Shown here: piece after piece, positions 5,505-12,202 of the stretch | How positions within the stretch are numbered: the stretch's first letter is position 1 | Layout: every line of letters begins with the position of its first letter | The notes under the pieces: model-generated | Seen by the model: only the letters and a program-made list of their open reading frames with translations | The model's database searches: none | Told to the model about the DNA's origin: nothing | From: Zipacnadum sp036504235 | GTDB taxonomy: Bacteria > Armatimonadota > Zipacnadia > Zipacnadales > Zipacnadaceae | DNA: 20,755 nt | Assembly (NCBI GenBank): GCA_036504235.1 | Contig: DASXVN010000056.1 | Coordinates: forward strand, 1-20,755 | Direction: 5' to 3' | Program-made: the position numbers and the translations under genes

Positions 5505-7898
5505 CTAGCGCCGCATCTGGGCTGCCGCCACTAGCGCTTGCCCCAGGGCCATGCCCCCGTCGTTGGGGGGCACATTGCGGTGATAGAGTGGCGAAAGACC
5601 TTTTGACTCCAAAAGGGTACAACATCGTTCCAAAAGCAGGCGATTTTGGAAAGTTCCGCCGGAAAGCGCCACCTGGCGCAGGCCGGTCTCCGCAGCCGCT
5701 TGGGCCGCCATATCCACCAGCGTCTGCGCGAAAGTCTCGTGGAACCGCGCCGCCATGACCGCGACCGGCACGCCGGCCCGGAGGTCCTCGACGATAGAGC
5801 GGATCACGGGCCGCACGTCGGCCAGAACCGTTCCGTCTTCGGTCGTCAGGTCGTAGACGTAGCCGTTACCCTCGACTACCGACCCGCCTTCGCTGAAGCT
5901 ACGGCGGGCAAGCCCACCATCGACCCTTCCCTCCAGCGTTGTCGCCGGCTGGCCCTCGTAGGCTGAATCCCAGGATAGGCCCAGCAGCACCGCTACGGCG
6001 TCAAAGAGTCGCCCCGCCGAGGAGGCCAGCGGGGTGTTGATCTGCTTGGTGAGCATTTGCTCGATTATCGCCCACTTGTCCTGCGGCAGACGGCGGCAGA
6101 ATTCCAGGTCCGCCAGCTCCCCGCAGAAGTCGGGGCCATACGTCTCACGCAAGTAGACGCCGGCCAGCCGCCAAGGTTCGCGCACGGCCCGCTCGCCGCC
6201 GGGGAGCGGGATGTTGCGCAGGTGACCCCAGCGCCGATAGCCGGCGGCGTCGCCGATCAGCACCTCGCAGCCCCAGGCGGTGCCGTCCTCGCCGTAGCCG
6301 GTCCCGTCGCAGATCAGGCCCACCGCCGGGCCGGGCTCATGGTTGTCGGCCAGGCAGGCCACCAAGTGCGCGTGGTGATGCTGGACGGGGAAGAGGGGCA
6401 AGCCCTCCGCCGCGGCGCGCTCCTGGGCGTAGCGGGTGGAGAGGTAGTCCGGGTGCAGGTCGCAGGCCAGCGCCACCGGGGTGGTCTGCCAGACTTCCTC
6501 CAGATGCTGCACGCAGCGCTCGAAGTAGGCCAGGTTGTCCGCGTCCGCCAGGTCGCCGATGTGCTGGCTGAGGAAGGCGTGGCGCCCGCTAGTCAGGCAG
6601 AAAGTGTTCTTGTAGTGGCCCCCCACCGCCAGGATGGAAGACACGGGCCGGTCCAGACTGACCGGCAGCGGCGCCCAGCCGCGGGAGCGGCGCATGAGAA
6701 TCGGGCCCCGCCGAGTGGCGCGCACTACCGAATCGTCGCAGCCGGTGAGGATGTCCCGGTCGTGCTCGAGGAAGGCGTCGGCCAGCTCCCCCAGCCGCTC
6801 GCGCGCCTCCGCGTTGTCGGTGACCAGCGGCTCCTCGCTGAGGTTGCCGCTGGTCATGACCAGCGCGGGGAGGCCCAGATCGGCGAAGAGCAGCAGATGC
6901 ACCGGCGTGTAGGGCAGCATCACTCCGTAGTCGCTGCTGTCCGGGGCGACGCCGGGGCTGAGGCCCTCCGGCAGGCGCTGGGGGGCGAGTACAATCGGCG
7001 CGCGGGGTCCGGTGAGCAGCCGGCGGGAGTCCTCGTCCAGCTCCACCAGGCTCTCGGCGATCTCCAGGGAGGCGACCATCACCGCGAGGGGCTTCTCCAG
7101 GCGACCCTTGCGCCGCCGGAGCAACTGGACCGCGTCCTCGTTGGTGGCGTCGCAGGCGAGATGAAAGCCGCCGAGGCCCTTGACGGCGACGATTCGGCCC
7201 GCGCGGAGGAGGTTCTGGGCCAGACTCAGCGCCGCGTCGCCGAGCACCGGCGAGACGCCGGTGCCACTGACAGAGGTGCCACTGACAGAGGTGTCTCCCC
7301 GAACCAGCCGCAACTTGGGCCCGCAGTCCGGGCAGGCTACCGGCTGGGCGTGGTAGCGGCGGTCGGCGATATTTTCGTACTCGGCCCGGCAACGCGGGCA
7401 CATGGGGAAGGCGGCCATGGAGGTGAGCGGCCGGTCATAGGGTACGGCGCGGACGATGGTGAAGCGCGGGCCGCAGTTGGTGCAGTTGATGAAGGGGTGG
7501 CGGTAGCGGCGGTCGCCGGGGTCGGCCAGCTCGCGCCGGCAGTCGCCGCAGGTGGCCATGTCGGGGGAGACCAGGATCGGCCCGCCTTGCTCCTCGCGGC
7601 TGGGGACGATGACGAAGCTCTCGCTGCCCTCGGGGGGCAGCGTGGCCACCTCGACCTTCTCGAGGAAGGCCAGCGGCGGGACCTCGGCGGGCAGGCGCGA
7701 GACGAAGGCCTCCACCCGGTCCGGGGGGCCCTCCACCTCCACCTGGACCCCGCCGGTGAAGTTGTAGGCGTTCCCGCTCAGGCCCAGTTCGTCGGCCAGG
7801 CGATGCAGGAAGGGGCGAAACCCCACCCCCTGCACAATGCCCTCAATGGTCAAGCGCCGGCGCGCGCGCGTCTCGGCCGGCGGGGCAGAATCAGCCAT
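5505..7898 (-). CDS. hypF: Carbamoyltransferase HypF
   Basis: HypF makes carbamoyl-adenylate from carbamoyl phosphate and ATP and transfers the carbamoyl group to HypE. Domains in order are an acylphosphatase domain (VQGVGFRPF, 22-30), two zinc fingers (Cys117/120/139/142 and 167/170/189/192), a YrdC-like domain (about 222-420, with RKGRLEKPLAVM), and a Kae1/TobZ-like domain with HHHAH near residue 506. At 797 residues it is longer than typical HypF (about 750). The extra length is largely two repeat-derived insertions: TSVSGTSVSGTGVSPV (about 203-218), between zinc fingers and YrdC domain, and a segment containing GLARRSFSEGGS (662-673) in a linker of the last domain. All catalytic motifs remain in frame. 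ATG 7898 has GGAGGA upstream and overlaps hypA by 8 bases. Confidence 0.97.
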   Translation of the reverse strand: MADSAPPAETRARRRLTIEGIVQGVGFRPFLHRLADELGLSGNAYNFTGGVQVEVEGPPDRVEAFVSRLPAEVPPLAFLEKVEVATLPPEGSESFVIVPSREEQGGPILVSPDMATCGDCRRELADPGDRRYRHPFINCTNCGPRFTIVRAVPYDRPLTSMAAFPMCPRCRAEYENIADRRYHAQPVACPDCGPKLRLVRGDTSVSGTSVSGTGVSPVLGDAALSLAQNLLRAGRIVAVKGLGGFHLACDATNEDAVQLLRRRKGRLEKPLAVMVASLEIAESLVELDEDSRRLLTGPRAPIVLAPQRLPEGLSPGVAPDSSDYGVMLPYTPVHLLLFADLGLPALVMTSGNLSEEPLVTDNAEARERLGELADAFLEHDRDILTGCDDSVVRATRRGPILMRRSRGWAPLPVSLDRPVSSILAVGGHYKNTFCLTSGRHAFLSQHIGDLADADNLAYFERCVQHLEEVWQTTPVALACDLHPDYLSTRYAQERAAAEGLPLFPVQHHHAHLVACLADNHEPGPAVGLICDGTGYGEDGTAWGCEVLIGDAAGYRRWGHLRNIPLPGGERAVREPWRLAGVYLRETYGPDFCGELADLEFCRRLPQDKWAIIEQMLTKQINTPLASSAGRLFDAVAVLLGLSWDSAYEGQPATTLEGRVDGGLARRSFSEGGSVVEGNGYVYDLTTEDGTVLADVRPVIRSIVEDLRAGVPVAVMAARFHETFAQTLVDMAAQAAAETGLRQVALSGGTFQNRLLLERCCTLLESKGLSPLYHRNVPPNDGGMALGQALVAAAQMRR
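5883..5908 (-). repeat. Palindromic repeat inserted in frame in hypF
   Basis: CCCGCC at 5883-5888 pairs with GGCGGG at 5903-5908, and an inner CTTC-GCT-GAAG stem lies between them, giving a nested hairpin. It continues into a second short palindrome, GGGCAAGCCC, at 5906-5915. Read with hypF it encodes GLARRSFSEGGS, a peptide with no counterpart in ordinary HypF. From memory this palindrome type occurs as a dispersed element in several bacterial groups; a genome search would be needed to count it here. Confidence 0.6.
7245..7290 (-). repeat. Palindrome plus 15-bp tandem duplication inside hypF
   Basis: CACCGGCG-AGA-CGCCGGTG (7245-7263) is a perfect 8-bp stem with a 3-base loop. It is followed directly by two exact copies of GTGCCACTGACAGAG (7261-7275 and 7276-7290). 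The tandem unit is a multiple of three and encodes TSVSG twice in the HypF linker. The composition suggests insertion of a small dispersed element followed by slippage. Confidence 0.65.
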
Positions 7899-8259
7899 GG
7901 GGCTCCTCCGGCTCGTCCACCGGGACGAACAGGACCTCTTCCACCAGCAAGGTCTCGCCGCCGGCGAGGGTGATTTGGTCGCTGCCGCATACGGCGCAGC
8001 ACAGATCAGAGGTCACCTCGACGGTCTGCCCGCACGGCGCGCAGGCACCAAGCAGGCCGTCGGCGTGTAGCCAGACCTCCACCGGGGGCGTGCCGTGGTC
8101 AACCGCCGCGTGATCCAGAGCGGCCTGCAACGCACCTTGGCTGAGCCCGGACATCTCCGAGGCCCGCAGATGCACGCGCAAGCGCCGGCCGGGCGGCACC
8201 TTGGTCAGATAGTCCGCTAACGCGCTTAGTACTCCCTCACCGAGACCGTGTTCATGCAA
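7891..8259 (-). CDS. hypA: Hydrogenase nickel incorporation protein HypA
   Basis: HypA is a small nickel and zinc metallochaperone that helps insert nickel into the hydrogenase large subunit. The protein must start at TTG 8259, because this gives the invariant N-terminus MHEHGLGEG, in which His2 ligates nickel. The longer open frame upstream is not conserved-looking. AGGAAG lies eight bases before this TTG. Zinc cysteines are C73/C76 and C88/C91, the usual CxxC pair. The 122-residue length includes an acidic C-terminal tail. It is the first gene of the minus-strand hyp block and overlaps hypF by 8 bases. No hypB GTPase gene follows or precedes it here. Confidence 0.94.
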   Translation of the reverse strand: MHEHGLGEGVLSALADYLTKVPPGRRLRVHLRASEMSGLSQGALQAALDHAAVDHGTPPVEVWLHADGLLGACAPCGQTVEVTSDLCCAVCGSDQITLAGGETLLVEEVLFVPVDEPEEPHG

Positions 8260-8299
8260 GAGACTTGCTTCCTTTCCTCTACCCCGGAGAAACGCACGA

Positions 8300-8320
8300 A
8301 ACAGGCCGTCTTGACCTGTT
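8300..8320. promoter_or_regulatory. Inverted repeat, possible operator
   Basis: AACAGG (8300-8305) and CCTGTT (8315-8320) form a 6-N9-6 inverted repeat in the divergent region, 41-61 bases upstream of hypA and just above the -35 box of the sugar-kinase promoter. The spacing suits a dimeric regulator. No matching regulator is encoded nearby, so this is only a candidate. Confidence 0.25.
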
Positions 8321-8336
8321 CCGCGCCCCACTCGGC

Positions 8337-8365
8337 TTGACTCCTCTGTCTGGTGAAACTATACT
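8337..8365 (+). promoter_or_regulatory. Sigma-70-type promoter for the sugar-kinase operon
   Basis: TTGACT (8337-8342) and TATACT (8360-8365) are separated by exactly 17 bases, a near-consensus housekeeping promoter. Transcription should begin near 8372, leaving a leader of about 37 bases before ATG 8409. I found no equally good promoter for hypA on the other strand of this gap. Confidence 0.75.
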
Positions 8366-8408
8366 CAAACCGCCACTTTTTTCCCAGCCCCGCAGCAGGA
8401 GTATACCC

Positions 8409-9425
8409 ATGATACATGCTACCGCACCGGGTCGCGGCGGAATAATCGGCAACCCCTCGGACATGTACGGCGGAACCGTGATCGCCTGCACCCTGCACGA
8501 GCGGGCTGAGGCCATTGTCTCGCCCAGCCCGCGCCTTATCTTTGACGTCTACGGTCAATTCCAGGTTCTGGAGCACGAGCGGGACCTGGAGTACTCTCCG
8601 GAACTGCACTTCCTGGACGTGGCCAAGGCTGTCTGGCGGTATTTGCGGACCTCTTCCTTCGCGGAGGAAGGCCGGATCGACCCCGCGGCTACCTTCCACG
8701 TGCGGGCGGGCAGCAGCATACCTCTGCAGGCCGGCTGCGCCGGGTCCACCGCCATCCTGATGTGCATTCTGGCCGCCGTGCTGGAGAATTTTGAGATTCA
8801 CCTGGGCCGCCACGCGCTGGCCGAGTTGGCGCGGGCCGTGGAGCGCCACGAACTGGGCGTGACCTGCGGCTATCAGGACCAGTACATGATCGCCTTTGGC
8901 GGGCTCAACTGCATTGACCTGCGCGACAAGGAGAACCACGGCGACGGCGATCAGGAGCCTTTCGCCACGGTGGAACCGCTGACCTCGGCGGTCCCCCGGC
9001 TGCCCTTCGTGCTGGGCAACACCGGCGTGCAGCGCCACAGTGGTCAGTTCCACGCCGCGCCGCGCCAGGCCTGGGAGGAAGGCGATCCGCGGCGGCGGGA
9101 GGGCTTTGCGCGCCTGGGCACATTGGGTCGCTTGGGCAAGCGAGCCATGCTGGACGCCAACTGGGAGTGGCTGGGCGAGCTGATGAACGAGAATTGCGCG
9201 ATCGTCAGCGACCTGATCGGCCTCGGCGAGGTCAATGAGCGGCTGATTGGGGCGGCGCGCGAGGCGGGGGCGCTGGGGGCCAAGCTCTCCGGCGCAGGCC
9301 GCGGCGGCACGGTGATCGTCCTGCACGAGGACCCGGAATGGATGGGCCAGCGCCTCCTGGAGGCTGGCGCCGAGCGCCTGCTGCGCCTGGATCCCGGACC
9401 GGGTCTGGAGGTACGGAAGATCTAG
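8409..9425 (+). CDS. GHMP-family sugar kinase, glucuronokinase-like
   Basis: This 338-residue small-molecule kinase transfers the ATP gamma-phosphate to a sugar, probably the anomeric hydroxyl of a hexose or uronic acid. The N-terminal APGRGGIIGNPSDMYGG (6-22), the phosphate-binding SIPLQAGCAGSTA (103-115) and the C-terminal GAKLSGAGRGGTV are the three GHMP motifs. The GNPSD signature, the IP(x)QAG form of motif 2 and a QDQYMIAFGG segment are closer to plant-type glucuronokinases than to galactokinase or mevalonate kinase. The substrate is still inference. The open frame extends 48 codons upstream, but ATG 8409 has AGGAG 7-8 bases before it and lies downstream of the promoter. Its stop TAG overlaps the GTG of the next gene, so the two are coupled. 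Confidence 0.83.
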   Translation: MIHATAPGRGGIIGNPSDMYGGTVIACTLHERAEAIVSPSPRLIFDVYGQFQVLEHERDLEYSPELHFLDVAKAVWRYLRTSSFAEEGRIDPAATFHVRAGSSIPLQAGCAGSTAILMCILAAVLENFEIHLGRHALAELARAVERHELGVTCGYQDQYMIAFGGLNCIDLRDKENHGDGDQEPFATVEPLTSAVPRLPFVLGNTGVQRHSGQFHAAPRQAWEEGDPRRREGFARLGTLGRLGKRAMLDANWEWLGELMNENCAIVSDLIGLGEVNERLIGAAREAGALGAKLSGAGRGGTVIVLHEDPEWMGQRLLEAGAERLLRLDPGPGLEVRKI

Positions 9426-10144
9426 TGGATAACGATAGTCACAAGCGCAAGCTGGGCGAGGTTCTCGCCATCCTTCCCGCGCGGGGCGGGTCTAAGGGGA
9501 TTCCGCGCAAGAACGTGCGGGAGATCGCCGGCAAGCCGCTGATTGTCTGGACCATCGAGGCGGCGCAGCAGGCGGAACTGGTGGACCGGTTGGTCGTCTC
9601 CACGGACGACGCGGAGATCGCCGCGGTCGCGGCCGCCGCTGGAGCGGAGGTTATCAACCGGCCTGCGGAGTTGGCCCAGGACGCCACCCACACCGAGCCG
9701 GTGCTGATTCATGCTCTCCAGCACCTGCGCGAGCAGGAGGGCTACCAGCCGGAGATCGTGGTGCTCCTGCAGTGCACCTCGCCGCTGCGGGGGGCGGAGA
9801 TCATTGATCAGGGACTGCGGATGCTGGCCGCGACCGGCTGTGACTGCGTGCTGGGCGTGGCGCCGATCCAGAATCCCCACCTACAGGGGCGGATCGGCGA
9901 GCAGAGCCGGTGGCAGCCGGAGTACGAGTATGGCGGGCGCAAATTCTCCCAGCAGGCGGAAGAGAAGTACACGGAGAATGGGGCGCTGTACGTCCTGCGG
10001 CGCACCGTGCTGGAGCAGTACGGCAACCGGCTGGGCGGCGACGTGCGCGCCCTGGTGATGGACCCCCTGCTCTCGGTGGATATTGACCTCCCCGAGGACC
10101 TGGAGACCGCCGGAAGGCTCTTGCCGCTGTTTCGTTCGCATTGA
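9425..10144 (+). CDS. N-acylneuraminate cytidylyltransferase-like nucleotidyltransferase
   Basis: This 239-residue member of the CMP-sialic acid synthetase (NeuA) family makes CMP-activated sugar acids from CTP. It shows the diagnostic ILPARGGSKGIPRKN loop (16-30), VVSTDDAEIA (58-67), a LLQCTSPLR segment and the metal-binding SVDIDLPEDL near the C-terminus. The start is GTG 9425, which shares its G with the TAG stop of the kinase; the frame is open further upstream inside the kinase gene, but that part is not family-like. The exact sugar (sialic, legionaminic, pseudaminic or other) cannot be told. No NeuB-type synthase gene is visible in the window. Confidence 0.87.
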   Translation: MDNDSHKRKLGEVLAILPARGGSKGIPRKNVREIAGKPLIVWTIEAAQQAELVDRLVVSTDDAEIAAVAAAAGAEVINRPAELAQDATHTEPVLIHALQHLREQEGYQPEIVVLLQCTSPLRGAEIIDQGLRMLAATGCDCVLGVAPIQNPHLQGRIGEQSRWQPEYEYGGRKFSQQAEEKYTENGALYVLRRTVLEQYGNRLGGDVRALVMDPLLSVDIDLPEDLETAGRLLPLFRSH

Positions 10145-10168
10145 CCTCAGTGCCGCAAAGGGTAGCCC

Positions 10169-11578
10169 ATGCGCATTCTGTTGGTGTCCTTCCATTTTCC
10201 GCCGTACAACATCATCGGCGCGGTGACGGTCGGCAAGACCGCGAAGTACCTCACCCAACTGGGGCACGAGGTGCGGGTGCTGACCGCCGACCGCCAGCCC
10301 TATCCTCAGACTCTGCCCGTGGAGATTCCCCCGGAGCGGATTACCTACACCCCCTGGCGCAACCTGGGCGCGTCCAGCCTGGCGCGTCGGGTTTTTGGCC
10401 CCAGCGACGGCCACGACACCCTCGCCCGCCGGCTGAAGGCGGCGCTGCGCCACGGCCTGCGGGCGATCTACCGGGCCTCCTATCGGGGGCTGCTCTTCCC
10501 GGACCACCGGGTCGGCTGGTATCCGTACGCGGTGCGGGCCGGGGACAAGCTGATCCGCGAGTGGCGGCCCGACCTGATCTACTGCAGCGCCGGTCCGGTG
10601 ACGCCGGTCTACGTGGCCCGGACTCTGGCTCGGCGGCATCACCTGCCCTGGGTAGCGGAGTTCCGGGATGCGTGGTTGGAGAATCCCGCCTACCGCCGGA
10701 CCTTCCCGTGGTGGCGGCGGCCGATTGACCGGTTCGCCGAGCGGAATCTGCTCAGTGAAGCCACGGGACTGACGACTACCTCCGAGGTGGTCACCGCCGA
10801 TTTTGAGCGCAAATACCGGCGGCCCACGCTGACCGTGTACGGCGGCTACGACCCCGAGGACTTCCCGACCCAGCCGGCCTATCCCAACGGGTACGATCAC
10901 CTGCGGATTGTCTATACGGGGGCGATCTACGAGGCGGGGCAGGACCCCTCGCCGGTGCTGGAGGCTTTCCGGCTCCTGGGCGCGGAGGCGGAGGGCCTAC
11001 GTCTAGCCTGCTACGGGTACAACCTGCAATCCATGCCGCCACTGGTCCAGCGGCACGGCGTCGGTCACTTGGTGGAGTTGCACGAGGCGGTGCCCTACCG
11101 GGAGAGCGTGCGGCTGCAGCACGAGGCGGACCTGCTGCTGCTGCTGCTGTGGACGGACCCGAATTACAGGGGGGTGTACCCGGGCAAAGTGTTTGAGTAC
11201 CTGGGCGCCCGCCGGCCCATTCTCGCCGTCGGTCCCTGCCGCAACCAGGTGGGGGAGTTGCTGGTCAAGCGCGGCGTGGGGGTCTACGCGAGTCAGCCGG
11301 AGGAGATCGCCGCGTACCTGCGAGCGCAGTTGGCTATTCGCCGCCGCGAGGGGCAGATACCCTTCCAGCCCACCGGGTCCTGCGATGATTTGCGCCGGGA
11401 GAACCAGGTGCGGCGGCTGGCGGAGTTCCTCCAGGAGCGCGCCCTCGCTGGGGGCCGCGAGCTAGTCGGCGCGGGCCGCGCGGGCCAGCTTGCCCCGGAA
11501 GTGACTGAGCGTGGCGTGGCGGCGGATATTGACCCGGCGCAGGGCCAAGGGGTCGGCGGCGGCGCCGTTGGTTCCTAG
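10169..11578 (+). CDS. Glycosyltransferase, GT4-like
   Basis: This is a GT-B fold glycosyltransferase likely to use a nucleotide sugar for cell-surface glycan synthesis in the cytoplasm. The N-terminus MRILLVSFHFPP, the GKTAKYLTQLGHEVRVLTA segment, WVAEFRDAW in the middle and the donor-site PGKVFEYLGARRPILAVG (about 337-354) are typical of GT4 enzymes. An AAAGGG ribosome site lies seven bases before ATG 10169, and only 24 bases separate it from the cytidylyltransferase. The expected protein ends near residue 431. The last 38 residues (11462-11578) are read antisense to the deacetylase gene and are glycine-rich and unlike the family, so the tail may reflect loss of the original stop. The protein is 469 residues as it stands. 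Confidence 0.85.
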   Translation: MRILLVSFHFPPYNIIGAVTVGKTAKYLTQLGHEVRVLTADRQPYPQTLPVEIPPERITYTPWRNLGASSLARRVFGPSDGHDTLARRLKAALRHGLRAIYRASYRGLLFPDHRVGWYPYAVRAGDKLIREWRPDLIYCSAGPVTPVYVARTLARRHHLPWVAEFRDAWLENPAYRRTFPWWRRPIDRFAERNLLSEATGLTTTSEVVTADFERKYRRPTLTVYGGYDPEDFPTQPAYPNGYDHLRIVYTGAIYEAGQDPSPVLEAFRLLGAEAEGLRLACYGYNLQSMPPLVQRHGVGHLVELHEAVPYRESVRLQHEADLLLLLLWTDPNYRGVYPGKVFEYLGARRPILAVGPCRNQVGELLVKRGVGVYASQPEEIAAYLRAQLAIRRREGQIPFQPTGSCDDLRRENQVRRLAEFLQERALAGGRELVGAGRAGQLAPEVTERGVAADIDPAQGQGVGGGAVGS

Positions 11579-12202
11579 CACCGTGCTGAAAGCCAGCCGG
11601 TACCCGGCCGCCTCGGCCTGGCGAGCCGTCTCCTCGCTGAAGTCCCCATACGGATAGGCCAGCGTCTCCACCGGGCGCTCCAGGCCCTCCTCCAGAATCC
11701 GGCGGCTGCTCTCCAGCTCCTCGCGCACCTGCTCGGCGGGCAACTGCGTCAGGTGGGGATGGGTGAGCGTGTGCGAGCCGAAAGTGACCCCCCCCGCCTG
11801 CATCTCGCAGATCTGCGCCCAGTCCAGCACGCGGTGGCCGCGGTGGCCGGGGCGGGGCTCCCAGACGGTCCGGCCTCCGATCTGCCCGGCGACGACGAAG
11901 ACCAGCGCGGGGACCTCCAGCGCTTGCAGCACCGGCAGCGCCCGGCCGTGCAGATTCCCCAGGCCGTCGTCAAAGGTCACCAGCGTGGGGCTCGGGACCT
12001 CGCCGAGCCGGTCCGGGAAGTGCTCCAGGACCCAGGCGGCGTCCACGAAGGTATGCCCCGCGGACCGCAGATAGCACAGTTCCCGGTGCAGTTGGCCCGG
12101 CGTGACCCACTGGCCGTAGATGCCGCGCCCCGGGAGGACCGTCCCCACGTGGTGGTAGAGCAGGACCAGCAAATCGGCGGTGGGGAGCGGGGAAACGCTC
12201 AT
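11462..12202 (-). CDS. Polysaccharide deacetylase, NodB/CE4 family
   Basis: This 246-residue metal-dependent deacetylase acts on N- or O-acetyl groups of a polysaccharide or glycolipid sugar. NodB motifs are clear: TFDDG (76-80, catalytic base and metal Asp), SHTLTHPHL (143-151, metal histidines) and YPYGD (183-187). The N-terminal LLYHHVG is common in this family. No signal peptide or membrane segment is visible, so it would act in the cytoplasm or be exported by an unseen route. ATG 12202 overlaps the nnr stop by ATGA, so it is the second gene of a minus-strand pair. Its 3' end overlaps the convergent glycosyltransferase by 117 bases. Proximity to sugar-activation genes suggests glycan tailoring, by inference. 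Confidence 0.88.
   Translation of the reverse strand: MSVSPLPTADLLVLLYHHVGTVLPGRGIYGQWVTPGQLHRELCYLRSAGHTFVDAAWVLEHFPDRLGEVPSPTLVTFDDGLGNLHGRALPVLQALEVPALVFVVAGQIGGRTVWEPRPGHRGHRVLDWAQICEMQAGGVTFGSHTLTHPHLTQLPAEQVREELESSRRILEEGLERPVETLAYPYGDFSEETARQAEAAGYRLAFSTVLGTNGAAADPLALRRVNIRRHATLSHFRGKLARAARAD

Noticed and set aside
7245..7290. CRISPR-like direct repeats
   Set aside because: There are only two adjacent 15-bp copies with no spacers, inside a coding gene; this is a tandem duplication.
6057..7973. 638-codon plus-strand open frame opposite hypF
   Set aside because: Its complement encodes full-length HypF with all domains; the plus-strand product has no domain features.
8265..8408. Upstream extension of the sugar kinase by 48 codons
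   Set aside because: It would span the kinase's own promoter; ATG 8409 has a proper ribosome site and begins the conserved GHMP motif.
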